A DNA stretch of 64,000 nucleotides from Phycisphaeraceae bacterium (GTDB lineage: Bacteria > Planctomycetota > Phycisphaerae > Phycisphaerales > UBA1924), in the NCBI GenBank assembly GCA_019636695.1, contig JAHBXD010000004.1, positions 282,845 to 346,844 of the forward strand. Direction: 5' to 3'. Of the stretch, positions 1-9,800 are shown one piece after another. The notes below the pieces were generated by a model. The model was given only the letters and a program-made list of their open reading frames with translations, made no database searches and had not been told where the DNA came from. Numbering within the stretch: position 1 is the first letter of the stretch; every line of letters begins with the position of its first letter. A program made the translations under genes and the position numbers.

Positions 1-1248
1 GGATATTGCTACGCCAGCGGCACCAGCATGGCGACGCCCGTCGCCAACGGCGTCGTCGGCATGATCTGGTCGGCCAATCCCGCCCTGACCAACCAGCAGG
101 TCGAAGACATTCTCTTCCTCACCTGCGACGACCTCGGCGATCCAGGTGAAGATGACATCTTCGGCTGGGGGCGCGTCAACGTCTTCATGGCCGTCGCGGT
201 CGCCGCCGGCAATGCCGGGCCGCTTGCTCCCATCGCACGCGACGATGACGCCGGCTTCGTCATCGCTCAGACCAGCGTCCTGATCGATGTGCTCGCCAAC
301 GATTTCGATCCGAATCTCGACCCGATCGTGATCGATGTCTTCGACGCCGTCAGCGCCCTCGGCGGCACGGTCACCCGCTCCGTCGGCACCGGCCCCGGCG
401 GACGCGACCAACTGCTCTACACCGCGCCGAACACGGGCGGCGATGACTCGTTCACTTACACCATCCGCGATACAACGGATCTCACCGACAGCGCGACCGT
501 CACCATGTCCGTCGCCGACGACAGCTTCTTCCGCCGCGCCGATCGTCCCGCCTTCACGTGGCCCGGCGTCAAGGTCGCCTACTACGCGCTTCCCGCGCTC
601 TCCCAACTCCCTGATTTCTCGCAGCTCACCCCCTATGCCCACGATGTCGTGGCGCAGATCAACTTCCCATCTACCAACGGGAACTTCATCAACTCCGGTC
701 GGGCCGACGATGTCGGCGCGGTCTTCACCGCCTATGTCGATGTTCCCGTCACCGATGTCTACACCTTCTACACCAACTCCGACGATGGTTCGCGCCTCTA
801 CGTCGGCAATGTCATGGTTGTCGATAATGACGGCCTCCACGGCATGCAGGAACGCTCCGGCGACATCGCCCTCATGGCCGGACGCCACGCTGTCCGCGTC
901 GATTTCTTCGAGCGCGGCGGCGGCGCAGGCGTCATCGCCTCCATCCGTGGCGGCGGTCTCGGCAAGCAGGTCATTCCCGCGTCGATGTGGGCCTATGGCT
1001 CGCCCTGTCCAGGCGACACGTCGTCATCCAGCGATCCGAACGATCCCGGCTACGGCCAGCCCGACGGCGCGGTCGATGCCGCCGACTTCTTCTACTTCCT
1101 CGATCAGTTCGCCTCGGGCAACCTTGCCGTCGCCGACATCAGCGGATCCAGCGATCCGAACGACCCTGCCTACGGCGTGCCCGATGGCGCCATCGACGCG
1201 GCCGACTTCTTCTATTACCTCGATCTGTTCGTCGCGGGTTGCCCATAA
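1..1248 (+). CDS. Subtilisin-like serine protease, C-terminal part, with dockerin-like tail (5' truncated by window)
   Basis: The reading frame is open from base 1, so the gene starts outside the window. It opens on the S8 catalytic-serine motif GTSMATPVANG (bases 19-51), so the Asp and His of the triad lie upstream. After the protease domain comes a cadherin-like/Ig-type domain (around 240-520, with the VLANDFDPN signature), then a PA14-like beta domain (around 560-960, with the DDGSRLYV motif). The protein ends in two dockerin-like repeats (around 1006-1245) of the form SDPNDPxYGxPDGxxDAADFF, closing in AGCP. This is a secreted, probably surface-anchored protease. A strong terminator follows at 1284-1312. 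The same tail occurs in six other proteins of this window. Confidence 0.9.
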   Translation, partial: GYCYASGTSMATPVANGVVGMIWSANPALTNQQVEDILFLTCDDLGDPGEDDIFGWGRVNVFMAVAVAAGNAGPLAPIARDDDAGFVIAQTSVLIDVLANDFDPNLDPIVIDVFDAVSALGGTVTRSVGTGPGGRDQLLYTAPNTGGDDSFTYTIRDTTDLTDSATVTMSVADDSFFRRADRPAFTWPGVKVAYYALPALSQLPDFSQLTPYAHDVVAQINFPSTNGNFINSGRADDVGAVFTAYVDVPVTDVYTFYTNSDDGSRLYVGNVMVVDNDGLHGMQERSGDIALMAGRHAVRVDFFERGGGAGVIASIRGGGLGKQVIPASMWAYGSPCPGDTSSSSDPNDPGYGQPDGAVDAADFFYFLDQFASGNLAVADISGSSDPNDPAYGVPDGAIDAADFFYYLDLFVAGCP

Positions 1249-1283
1249 ATCCCGCGGACATCGCTGACATCTTGAGTTTCAGC

Positions 1284-1312
1284 GCGGCCCGGAATCCCCG
1301 GGCCGCTTTTTT
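1284..1312 (+). terminator. Rho-independent terminator after the subtilase gene
   Basis: A 9-bp GC-rich perfect stem (GCGGCCCGG / CCGGGCCGC) with a short loop is followed directly by six T. It sits 36 nt after the stop of the upstream plus-strand gene. Confidence 0.85.
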
Positions 1313-1516
1313 CATCGTCTGTCCATGCTTTGTTTGTGAATCGGTCGTGCGACTCTCTCGCAAACATAACACTACATGTAAAAGAAATCTCTGAGAAAGT
1401 CCCTATGCGCGTGAGTAGGCCGGACAATTCGTCGCTTCGCTGACGAAACCCGGGACACGGCCGGATGCCTCCTGCATCCTGCCCAGATGCCCATGCAATA
1501 CGAAGGGAGCCGGCAC

Positions 1517-3244
1517 ATGAAACGAACGCGCAAGTTTGCCCCGACCATCGCGGCCATGCTGATCCTCAGTTGCGGCACAGCACGCATGTGGGCCGATCCA
1601 GGCCCTGATGACTGGATCGAACTGCCGGTCGTCATCAATCTCTACAAGGGCGTCAACGTGACCGAAGACGAAGCCAAGGGGTACATCGAACGCGCCAACG
1701 AGGTGCTCAAGCAGGCCAAGATCAAACTCAAGGTCGCCAAAACCAACACCGACTTCGAAGTCGGCAACGGCGATGCCAATCAGGCCGAAACCGAAGATGC
1801 CGAGGCCATCAAGAAAGGCAAGGAAGAACTCAAAGACCACACCGAGGGCAAAGGCATCAAGATCAACTTCTGCAACCAGCCCATCGATGGAAGACCCGGC
1901 ACCAACGGCTGGGCCATCCATAAGACCCCCGTCGTTTTTGTCCGCAAAAACTCCGATGCCGAGAAGGAGAAGGAAAAGACCGGCAACACCGTCGCCCACG
2001 AGATCTGCCACGTCCTCACGATCGATTATGACCTTTACGACGCGGAGTTCATCAAGCGCCTGATGTACGGCCGCGACTCGCGCACCGGCACCGAACTCAC
2101 AGATGCCGAAAAAGAGGAAATCCGCAAGGAAGCCGCCAAACGCGGCAAGGTCGAAAAGAAAGAAGCCCCCGCGGCTCCTTCCCAAAACAAGAAGCAGGAA
2201 ACGGCCCTGGGCTACAACTCATCCGATGATTCACCGAATGACGTTTCCGGCGTCAAAGATGCCTCCATCACCTCTCTTGAAGGGGACGAGTCCTACGAAA
2301 TGCGCCTCGTGCTGGGCGGGGCCTTCGCGCCAGGACAATCCGGCAATTACTACTTCCTGCTCGATACCGACAACAACCCCGATACCGGCGTGATCATCGG
2401 CGATATCGTCGGCATCGAGCGCGCTGTCCAGATTTTTGTTCCACCCGGTGCGCCCTTCGCCCAGATCTCGGCCTTCGATACCCTCAACCCTTCCAATACC
2501 TTCAACACCATGGGCACGGTGATCCTCGAACACAAATTCTATGAAGGCGACGACGGCGCGCCCGTCGGCAGCACACCCTACGGCCATGTCATCGATTGGT
2601 CCATCCCCATCGCCTTCTTCGAACCCGCCCCCTCGGATCTCGTCTCCGTCATCGTCGGCGCCGGACCCATGGGCGCGCCGGGCTTCGATCGCTTCACCAT
2701 GATCCTTGATCGGTTCGCCGGCGACAGAGGCCCGCACGTCAGCACCGATGTCGGGCTGGTCGATGCCGCGGCGGGCGAAGCCTTTGTCATCTTCGGCTCC
2801 GAGTTCACGCCCGGCGCTGTCCTCGAGGTCACCCTCGACGATGCGCTCATCGGCGCGGTGGTCGCCGATCCCGCGGGCAACTTCACCATGCTGATGACAC
2901 TCGACCCCGCCACGCCCACCGATGCCTACTTCCTGACCGTGCAGGATCCCGCCGACGGCGCGTTCGGCTTTGCCGTCATCGAAGTCATCGGGCTTGCCGG
3001 TTGCCCGGCCGATCTTTCCGGCGCGGTCGATCCTAATGACCCGAACTACGGCGTGCCGGACGGTGTCGTCGACGCGGCGGACTTCTTCTACTACCTCGAT
3101 CAGTTTGTCGCCGGCAACCTCGCCGTAGCCGATCTGACCGGCTCGGTCGATCCCAATGATCCTTCATACGGTGTGCCCGATGGCATGCTCGACGCCGCCG
3201 ACTTCTTCTATTACCTCGATCTCTTCGTCGCGGGATGCCCATGA
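1517..3244 (+). CDS. Secreted zinc-metalloprotease-like protein with dockerin-like tail
   Basis: The start at 1517 is chosen because GAAGGGAG lies just upstream and a signal peptide begins there (MKRTRKFAPTIAAMLILS), giving 575 residues. Around residue 160 is HEICH inside a helix-like context, which fits the HExxH zinc-protease motif. The third zinc ligand was not identified. The middle has no family I recognise. The last 80 residues are two dockerin-like repeats ending AGCP. A lysine/glutamate-rich stretch lies around residues 190-230. It is probably exported and anchored; the substrate is unknown. Terminator at 3344-3371. Confidence 0.8.
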   Translation: MKRTRKFAPTIAAMLILSCGTARMWADPGPDDWIELPVVINLYKGVNVTEDEAKGYIERANEVLKQAKIKLKVAKTNTDFEVGNGDANQAETEDAEAIKKGKEELKDHTEGKGIKINFCNQPIDGRPGTNGWAIHKTPVVFVRKNSDAEKEKEKTGNTVAHEICHVLTIDYDLYDAEFIKRLMYGRDSRTGTELTDAEKEEIRKEAAKRGKVEKKEAPAAPSQNKKQETALGYNSSDDSPNDVSGVKDASITSLEGDESYEMRLVLGGAFAPGQSGNYYFLLDTDNNPDTGVIIGDIVGIERAVQIFVPPGAPFAQISAFDTLNPSNTFNTMGTVILEHKFYEGDDGAPVGSTPYGHVIDWSIPIAFFEPAPSDLVSVIVGAGPMGAPGFDRFTMILDRFAGDRGPHVSTDVGLVDAAAGEAFVIFGSEFTPGAVLEVTLDDALIGAVVADPAGNFTMLMTLDPATPTDAYFLTVQDPADGAFGFAVIEVIGLAGCPADLSGAVDPNDPNYGVPDGVVDAADFFYYLDQFVAGNLAVADLTGSVDPNDPSYGVPDGMLDAADFFYYLDLFVAGCP

Positions 3245-3343
3245 GTCGATCGCGCATGCATCGTGCACCATCGGCGCAAAGGGCGTCAGGCACGAGCCTT
3301 GACCCTCTTCCCTGATCGATCGCTCAACGTCATCTCTTCACAC

Positions 3344-3371
3344 GCACGCACCAAGGGGTGCGTGCTTTTTT
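3344..3371 (+). terminator. Rho-independent terminator
   Basis: A perfect 9-bp stem (GCACGCACC / GGTGCGTGC) with an AAGG loop is followed by six T, 100 nt after the stop of the zinc-protease-like gene. Confidence 0.9.
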
Positions 3372-3704
3372 GATTCATTGTCCGCATGCGCGCGCAGTTT
3401 TGCGTACATGCGCCCGAAAATTCTGGACACGACTCCGCCGCGTTGTATCGTCGGGCCATGTCTCCGCGCGTTTCGCTCTCGGCACATCTTCCAAGGCCCG
3501 TCGCGGGCCATGCTCCGCGCCGGCCTCTTCCGCGCCGATCCGCCGATTCCGCGGAACCCCCATCCCATGTGGGCGTATCCGTTCTCAGCCTTCGGATCGC
3601 CGCGCCCGATTCGTCGCGCCGACGCCCCGCTTCTCGGACTCGGATCGATGGAGCGCGTCTGAACGGTCGATATCTGCCCAGGCCACGTCAGGAGGGATCT
3701 ATCC
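3372..3704. other. Intergenic stretch without a supported gene
   Basis: About 330 bases between a terminator and the next start. Several open frames exist on both strands because of the high GC, but none has a Shine-Dalgarno, domain or signal peptide. The only clear signal is AGGAGGG, about 8 nt before the GTG at 3705. Confidence 0.5.
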
Positions 3705-6194
3705 GTGAAGTCACCCAGAATCTTCTCGTGGGGCGCTCGCACACTCGTGCCGCTCGTCCTCGCGGCAACCCTCATTTCGTGCGCCTCGCACAGACCGGGG
3801 GATCCCCTGGTAATCTCCGTCGCCGCGACGGACACCACCGGCGATCATCTGCCTCTCGCGATCAAGAGCGAGCCGCATCCGCTCGATCGTCCGCGCTACG
3901 GCCCACCCCCTCCCGGTTACCGGCGCATCGTCGGCGAGCCGGTGCCCGACTGGCACTGGGGCATGGCCCATCCCGAGTCCACCTGCCGCGTCTCGTGGCG
4001 TTTCCTCGGGCCGCGCCCGATCACCGGCGAAGCGTGGTCGGGCAACTCGAACGCCTCAGGCCGCGTCGTCTCGATCGCGCCGCACCCGACCGATCCCGCG
4101 ACGGTCTACATCGCTTCGGCATCAGGAGGCATCTGGAAGACCACCAACACCGGCGCGCTCTGGACCCCGATGACCGATGAACTTTCCATTCTCAATCATG
4201 GGGTGGTAACGCTCGACCCGCAAAACCCCGAGGTTGTCTACGCCGGAACAGGGGAATACACGACCGGGTCTACCGGCGATGGCGTCTTTCGCTCACTCGA
4301 CGGGGGCGCGACCTGGACGCGCATCGCGACCACCTCACAGGTCGGCAACAACTGCTCCGGCCTGATCGTCAGCCCGACCAACAGCAACGTCATCCACGTC
4401 ACTTCGAGCGCCGGATACACCCACTCGAACGACGGGGGCATTACGTGGTCGCGCCGATTCAACGGCAACGTCTCCAGCCTCGCCGTCAACCCGATCAGCC
4501 CCAACATCGTTTACATCGGCGTGCATGGGAACGGCATCTATCGCTCAACCGACGGCGGCACGACGTTCTCGCAACTTTCCGGCGGCTTGCCCACGAGCGG
4601 CCTCCGCCGCATTGTCCTGGCCATTTGTGAATCGCAGCCCCAGGTGCTCTACGCCGCGATCATCAACAGTTCGGGCGGGCTGTTGGGGTTCTATCGCACG
4701 GGTGACTCGGGCAACACCTGGGTGGAGCGCACGAGCACGCCGAATTTCCCCTCGCCCCAGGGGTGGTATGACGTCTTCGTCGGCGTCGATCCGACGAATC
4801 CGAATCTCGTGCTCTGCGGCGGGGTCGATCCGCGGTATGCGCCGGCGGGCGTGATTCGCTCGACCAATGCGGGCAACACCTGGACCGAGATTTCCAACTC
4901 GGGTGGGCAACTGCACCCCGATCACCACGCCATCGCGTGGGGGCCGACGGGGATTCTCTGGGTCGCCAACGACGGGGGCGTCTGGCGGAGCAACAGCCGC
5001 CAAGGCGGAGGCTGGATCAACTGCAATGCCACGCTCGCCGTGACGCAGAACTACAACGTCGCCGTCAGCCCCTTCAACAGCAATCGGCTGATGATGGGCA
5101 CGCAGGACAACGGCAACATCGAGCGGCAGACCGATTCGTACGCCTGGCCGCAGTTGCTCGGCGGCGACGGCGGGTTTCTTGCCTATGACTTTGACACGCA
5201 GAGCCGGCAGTACCTCTGCTATGTCTATCTGTCGGTCTATCGGTTCGTAAACGGCGTGAACAACGGCAACATCAGCGGGCCGTGGAGCAACGACTCGCGC
5301 GCGTTCATCGCGCCGCTCGTGATGGACCCGAACAACGCGAGGTCGCTGCTGGGGGGCACCAATCGCATCTGGCGCACGCTCAACGCCGCGACCGGTTCGC
5401 CCACGTGGACGGCGATCAGCACGAACACGGTGGGCGGGGGGGGCGTGATGACCGCCATCGCCGTGGCGATGGGGGCGTCAGATACGATCTACACGGGCAA
5501 CAGCCGCGGGACGATCTATGTCACCACCAACGCCTCGAACTGGAGCCAGCGGATCAGCGGGCTTCCCGGCTCAGGCGCTGGGGCGGTATCTGACATCTTC
5601 ATCGACCCGACCAATCCCGCGACGGCGTATTGCACGATCGAGCGGACAGGGGGCACGCGGGTCTTCCGCACGACGAATTACGGCGTGCAGTGGGTGAGCG
5701 TGACCGGCAACCTGCCCGGGGGTGTTGTGCCGCGTGCGCTCGAAGTGGACTGGCGGTTCGATCCGCCGCATCTCTACGTGGGGTCGGGTTCGGGCGTATG
5801 GCAGAGCTGCGACGGCGGCGCGACGTGGGTGAAGGACGGCGATGACCTGCCGAATGTCAATGTGGGTGATCTAGCGATCGATCGCGCGCGGAACACGATC
5901 ACGGTGGCGACCTACGGGCGCGGGGCCTGGCGGGCCGACCTTCCCAACCCATGTCCGGCCGATCTCAGCGGGTCGAGTGATCCGAACTCGCCGCTGTACG
6001 GCATGCCCGACGGGGTGGTCGATTCGGCCGACTTCTTCTTCTTCCTCGACCGATTCGAGGCCGGCGACCTGGCGCGTGTGGATATGAGCGGGTCGAGCGA
6101 TCCGGCGGACCCGTCTTACGGCGTGCCGGATGGACGGCTGGATGCCGCGGACTTTTTCTTTTACCTCGACCTGTTCGTCGCGGGCTGCCCGTGA
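3705..6194 (+). CDS. Secreted beta-propeller (BNR/sortilin-like) lipoprotein with dockerin-like tail
   Basis: The start is GTG at 3705, preceded by AGGAGGG with 8-nt spacing. The 829-residue product begins with a signal ending in LISC, a lipobox, so a lipid-anchored or exported protein is likely. The body is made of repeated Asp-box-like blades (for example SLDGGATWTR, STDGGTTFSQ, TNAGNTWTE), the pattern of Sortilin/VPS10 and BNR-type propellers found in exo-acting glycosidase-like proteins. Catalytic residues were not assignable. The last 80 residues are two dockerin-like repeats ending AGCP. Its stop is 7 nt from the stop of dnaN, which runs the opposite way. Confidence 0.85.
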   Translation: MKSPRIFSWGARTLVPLVLAATLISCASHRPGDPLVISVAATDTTGDHLPLAIKSEPHPLDRPRYGPPPPGYRRIVGEPVPDWHWGMAHPESTCRVSWRFLGPRPITGEAWSGNSNASGRVVSIAPHPTDPATVYIASASGGIWKTTNTGALWTPMTDELSILNHGVVTLDPQNPEVVYAGTGEYTTGSTGDGVFRSLDGGATWTRIATTSQVGNNCSGLIVSPTNSNVIHVTSSAGYTHSNDGGITWSRRFNGNVSSLAVNPISPNIVYIGVHGNGIYRSTDGGTTFSQLSGGLPTSGLRRIVLAICESQPQVLYAAIINSSGGLLGFYRTGDSGNTWVERTSTPNFPSPQGWYDVFVGVDPTNPNLVLCGGVDPRYAPAGVIRSTNAGNTWTEISNSGGQLHPDHHAIAWGPTGILWVANDGGVWRSNSRQGGGWINCNATLAVTQNYNVAVSPFNSNRLMMGTQDNGNIERQTDSYAWPQLLGGDGGFLAYDFDTQSRQYLCYVYLSVYRFVNGVNNGNISGPWSNDSRAFIAPLVMDPNNARSLLGGTNRIWRTLNAATGSPTWTAISTNTVGGGGVMTAIAVAMGASDTIYTGNSRGTIYVTTNASNWSQRISGLPGSGAGAVSDIFIDPTNPATAYCTIERTGGTRVFRTTNYGVQWVSVTGNLPGGVVPRALEVDWRFDPPHLYVGSGSGVWQSCDGGATWVKDGDDLPNVNVGDLAIDRARNTITVATYGRGAWRADLPNPCPADLSGSSDPNSPLYGMPDGVVDSADFFFFLDRFEAGDLARVDMSGSSDPADPSYGVPDGRLDAADFFFYLDLFVAGCP

Positions 6195-6200
6195 TCGGCA

Positions 6201-7367
6201 TCACTGGAGCGTGACAGGCATGACGACGTAGAGGAACTCGGTGCCGACCTTGATGATGCCGGGGCGGCTGGGGCTTTTGTTGAGTTCCATGGCGACGCGC
6301 GGGTCGTCGATGACCTTGAGGGCGTCGGTAAGGAAGCTGGGGTTGAAGCCGACAACGATGTCGTCGCCTTTATACGACGCCAGATCGACCGTGATCTCGG
6401 CCTCACCGAGTTCGGCGGCGCGGCTCTGGATCTGCAACTGCTTGTCGGCTGCATGGAAACTGAGGCGGACGCCCCGGGACTCTTCGTTGGTGAGCAGGGC
6501 AGCGCGGCGGACGGCCGAGGCCATGACGTCGCGGTCGAACTCGACGAACTTGTCCTGTTCTTTCGGGATGACATCTTCGTAGGGGGGGAAGGCGCCTTCG
6601 ACAAGGTTGCTCGAGAGGCATGCGCGGCCGTCTTCGTCGCCGTCGGCGCCGAAGTTGAAGACGACCTGCGCATCGGTGAGGGCGATGCGCACGGATTCGT
6701 CACCATCGCCGACAAGACGCAGGAGTGAGGAGAGCGCCTTCGCCGGCACGATGCACGACGCGGCGTGGGCGTCTTTCTCGGCGCCGACGAGGTTGGCGCG
6801 CGAGATGGCAAGGCGGCGGCCGTCGGTCGCGACCATTTCGAGGCGCTTGCCGTCGCGCTTGAGCAGGACGCCGTTGATCGCATAGCGGGAGTTTTCGCGC
6901 GCGGCGGCGAAGAGGGTGCGCGTGATGAGCATGCTCAACGAGCCGGCGGGGTGGGTAAAGACGGTCTTTGCGCCCTTGGAGACTTCGGCAAAGGTGGGAA
7001 CAGGGGGGAACTCGGCCGGGGGGTAGCCCAGAATCTTGAACTTGGCGTCGTTGCCGCGGATGGAGCAGGCGTCGTTGTCGGCCTCGATGGTGAGGGTGGG
7101 GTCTGACTCTTGCGCGCTGACGATGGCGCGGAGTTTGTCGGCGGGGACAAGGGCTTCACCGGGCTGGGCGACTTCGACCCGATCAAGGGCAAGTCGGAGC
7201 GAGATTTCGCCGTCGGTGGCGGTGAGGGTGAGCCTGCCGACGCTTCCGTCCTTGAGCGCAACGAGTTTGACGCAGGCGAGTTGGGGCTTAGGGGAACGGC
7301 TGTTGACGACGCTGGAGACCTGGTTGACGGCATCGAGCAGCGCGCCGCGGTCGCAGATGACTTTCAT
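6201..7367 (-). CDS. dnaN: DNA polymerase III beta subunit (sliding clamp)
   Basis: The 388-residue product has the usual clamp length and N-terminus (MKVICDRGALLDAVNQVSSVV). Other recognisable parts are NSRSPKPQLACVKL, LTATDGEISL, LVPADKLRAIV and the C-terminal VVMPVTLQ. The start at 7367 is chosen over an upstream in-frame ATG because it fits the family N-terminus and has GAGGG upstream. The protein forms the ring that holds the replicative polymerase on DNA. The gene stands alone here: neither dnaA nor recF is adjacent in the window. Confidence 0.96.
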   Translation of the reverse strand: MKVICDRGALLDAVNQVSSVVNSRSPKPQLACVKLVALKDGSVGRLTLTATDGEISLRLALDRVEVAQPGEALVPADKLRAIVSAQESDPTLTIEADNDACSIRGNDAKFKILGYPPAEFPPVPTFAEVSKGAKTVFTHPAGSLSMLITRTLFAAARENSRYAINGVLLKRDGKRLEMVATDGRRLAISRANLVGAEKDAHAASCIVPAKALSSLLRLVGDGDESVRIALTDAQVVFNFGADGDEDGRACLSSNLVEGAFPPYEDVIPKEQDKFVEFDRDVMASAVRRAALLTNEESRGVRLSFHAADKQLQIQSRAAELGEAEITVDLASYKGDDIVVGFNPSFLTDALKVIDDPRVAMELNKSPSRPGIIKVGTEFLYVVMPVTLQ

Positions 7368-7715
7368 GGTTCCCTCGCTCCATCGGGGGTGCGAACACAA
7401 CGAGAGGGAGGCCTCTCAGGGCCAACATACTATCTGTCTGCGGTCGGCCGAGGTGCGGCGATGGGCGGTTGCTCGTCACCGGTGGATAGCAGCGAGAAAA
7501 CAACCCAGTAGTTTCCCTGGGTTCTTGGTGGCGATTGCTGCAAACGGCGTTCCAATCGCTGACATTGCCCCGTGGCGGGTTGTCAAGCGGCCCGGAGCGG
7601 CAGATACTCCCTTCCTATTGCCAGAGTGGGGCACTCATCCGAGCGTCGGGGGTGCGCCGGGGCGTGACTCTCGTGCCCAGGTTTTTCCTGGGGCGAATGA
7701 AAGTGAGGTTGGTGG
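7368..7715. other. Divergent intergenic region between dnaN and transketolase
   Basis: 348 bases with no supported ORF. It holds a probable plus-strand promoter (7580-7608) and two short hairpins: AACCCAG/CTGGGTT around 7501-7524, and CCCAGG-TTTTT-CCTGGG at 7676-7692 in the transketolase leader. A minus-strand TAGTAT around 7430 could be the dnaN -10, but no good -35 was found. Confidence 0.5.
7580..7608 (+). promoter_or_regulatory. Probable sigma-70-type promoter of transketolase
   Basis: TTGTCA (7580-7585) and GATACT (7603-7608) are separated by exactly 17 nt, about 110 nt before the transketolase ATG. They match the consensus at 5/6 and 4/6 positions. Confidence 0.5.
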
Positions 7716-9680
7716 ATGTCCTTTGAAGCCGCAGTGCATGCCCAGGCCATCGATCTCGACCGTCTTTCGCTGGAGATGTGCGCCAAGGCTGGAAGCGGGC
7801 ACCCGACGACCGCGATGAGCCTCGGACACATTGTGACGGTGTTGTTGTTCCATGCGATGCGGTGGAGTCCGGACTATCCGGATTATCCGACGAGTGATCG
7901 CCTGATTCTGAGTGAAGGGCACGCGGTGCCGGTGGTGTATGCCGCGGCGGCGAAGCTGGGAGTGAAGGTTGGTACCGACCCTTCATCGATGCGGGCATTG
8001 TCGCTGAAGGATCTTGAGACGTTCCGTGATCTGTCGAGTGCGCTTGAGGGGCACCCGAACCCGGTGGAGGGGTTCCCGTTCTTTGACGCCGCGACAGGTT
8101 CGCTGGGCCAGGGGTTGTCGGTGGCGGCGGGTCTTGGTGAGGCCGCGCGGCTGGACGGTTCGGATCGGCGGTTGTATTGCGTTGTCGGCGACGGTGAAGC
8201 GCGCGAGGGCCAGATTGCCGAGGCGCTGGATTTCATTGTCGAGCGCGGTCTGAACAACGTGCTGACGATCATCAATTGCAACGGATACGGGCAGGCTGAC
8301 CGGGTGTCGGGCCAGCAGTCGCCCGAAGTGCTCGCGGCCAAACTGGAGGCGACGGGGTTCACGGTTCGGACGATCAACGGGCATGAGCCTTCGCAGATCA
8401 AGCAGGCGTTTGACGCTTTTGCTTCTCTGGGCGGCGATGACAAGCCGATGGCGGTGATTGCGCGAACGGTGAAAGGCTGGGGAGCGCCTAGTCTTCAGGG
8501 CAACGGGTGGCACGGCAAGCCCGCGACGGGCGAGGCGCTGAAGCGCGCGCTGGCCGAGCTGGATGAGCGGCGGGTGGAGTTGACGAGTTCGCTGACGCAG
8601 ACCGACTCGTTTGAGATTCTGCCTCCGGCGGAGGCTGCGGCATTTGAGCCGGGGAGTTTTGAGATTCCGGAAATGTCGCGGCTGATGAAGTCGATGGACA
8701 TGGATTCTCTGCTGCACACGGGGCGGCTGGCGACGCGGAAGGCGTATGGGTTGGCGCTGCGGGCGCTCGGGCGGGTGAATCCGCGGATCGTGGTGCTCGA
8801 CGCAGACGTTTCGAACTCGACGTTCGCCGACACGTTCGCGAAGGACGGGGATCTGGCTTCGCGGTTCCTGGAGTGCAAGATCGCCGAGCAGAACATGATG
8901 TCGGTGGGCGTGGGGCTTTCGGCGGCGGGGAAGATACCGTTCTGCTCGAGTTTCGCGAAGTTCATTACGCGCGGGTATGACCAGATCGAGATGGCGATCA
9001 ACTCAGGGGCGAATCTGAAGATCGTGGGATCGCACTCGGGGATTACGCTCGCGGCGGACGGTCCGAGCCAGATGGGCCTTCCGGATGTTGCGTGGTTCCG
9101 GTCGTTCACGACGACGCGCGACAGCCGCGGAAACCCCGCGTGCTATGTGCTTCAGCCGGCGGATGCGTATGCGGCGTATGCGCTGACGCAGGTGATGGCA
9201 GAGTATGAGGGCGTGTGCTATATGCGGACGCTGCGTCCGGAGACGGAGTTCATCTATTCGGACGACACGCTGTTCAACCTCGGCGGGTTCGAGGTGCTGA
9301 CGGAAGGCCGCGACGTGGTGATCTGCGCGGCGGGCTACATGGTGCATGAGGCGAACAAGGCGCTGGACCTGCTGGACAAGGCGGGCGTGTCGGCGACGCT
9401 GGTGGACCTGTATTCCCTGCCTTTTGACGCGGACAAACTGCTTGACCTGATCAACGCCAACGGCGGATATGTGATCAGCGTCGAAGACAACTACGGCGGG
9501 GGCATCGGTTCTGCGATCGCCGATGTGCTGGCGGCCAGCGGCGACGGGTTCACGCTCGACCAGATGTTCGTCGCGCGGGTGCCCAAATCGGCGCGGACGC
9601 CGGATGACCTGCTGAAGTACTGCGGCATCTCGGCGCAAGACATCATGATGCGGGTGATGAAGCTGCTGCAGGTGGCGTGA
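7716..9680 (+). CDS. tkt: Transketolase
   Basis: The 654 residues match the full length of bacterial transketolase. It has the N-terminal GHPTTAMSLGHI segment, the thiamine diphosphate/metal motif GDGEAREGQIAEALDF with a downstream Asn (INCNGYG), and the pyrimidine domain ECKIAEQNMMSVGVG with the conserved Glu. It moves two-carbon ketol units in the non-oxidative pentose phosphate pathway, in the cytoplasm. The ATG at 7716 has a GAGG-type ribosome binding site a few bases upstream. It is transcribed away from dnaN. Confidence 0.95.
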   Translation: MSFEAAVHAQAIDLDRLSLEMCAKAGSGHPTTAMSLGHIVTVLLFHAMRWSPDYPDYPTSDRLILSEGHAVPVVYAAAAKLGVKVGTDPSSMRALSLKDLETFRDLSSALEGHPNPVEGFPFFDAATGSLGQGLSVAAGLGEAARLDGSDRRLYCVVGDGEAREGQIAEALDFIVERGLNNVLTIINCNGYGQADRVSGQQSPEVLAAKLEATGFTVRTINGHEPSQIKQAFDAFASLGGDDKPMAVIARTVKGWGAPSLQGNGWHGKPATGEALKRALAELDERRVELTSSLTQTDSFEILPPAEAAAFEPGSFEIPEMSRLMKSMDMDSLLHTGRLATRKAYGLALRALGRVNPRIVVLDADVSNSTFADTFAKDGDLASRFLECKIAEQNMMSVGVGLSAAGKIPFCSSFAKFITRGYDQIEMAINSGANLKIVGSHSGITLAADGPSQMGLPDVAWFRSFTTTRDSRGNPACYVLQPADAYAAYALTQVMAEYEGVCYMRTLRPETEFIYSDDTLFNLGGFEVLTEGRDVVICAAGYMVHEANKALDLLDKAGVSATLVDLYSLPFDADKLLDLINANGGYVISVEDNYGGGIGSAIADVLAASGDGFTLDQMFVARVPKSARTPDDLLKYCGISAQDIMMRVMKLLQVA

Positions 9681-9727
9681 GGTATCGAGGCCGCGGCCCG
9701 GGTAAGAAAAAGACCGCGCGATCGGGC

Positions 9728-9758
9728 TTGACACGGGTCCGATCGGGTGCAGTTTTAT
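9728..9758 (+). promoter_or_regulatory. Possible promoter for the SGNH hydrolase gene
   Basis: A perfect TTGACA (9728-9733) lies upstream of TTTTAT (9753-9758). The spacing is 19 nt, longer than ideal, so the -10 assignment is uncertain. Confidence 0.35.
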
Positions 9759-9762
9759 GACA

Positions 9763-9786
9763 GGGAACGCGCTTTGGCGCGTTCCC
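9763..9786. promoter_or_regulatory. Perfect 10-bp hairpin in front of the SGNH hydrolase gene
   Basis: GGGAACGCGC and GCGCGTTCCC are separated by a TTTG loop, ending 14 nt before the ATG at 9801. There is no T tract. It could be the transketolase terminator, a leader structure or an operator. Confidence 0.5.
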
Positions 9787-9800
9787 GGACTTGGGCTGCC

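Noticed and set aside
1006..1245. Near-identical dockerin-encoding DNA segments as mobile repeats
   Set aside because: The similarity follows the protein module at gene 3' ends and stops at the stop codons. There are no terminal inverted repeats or target duplications.
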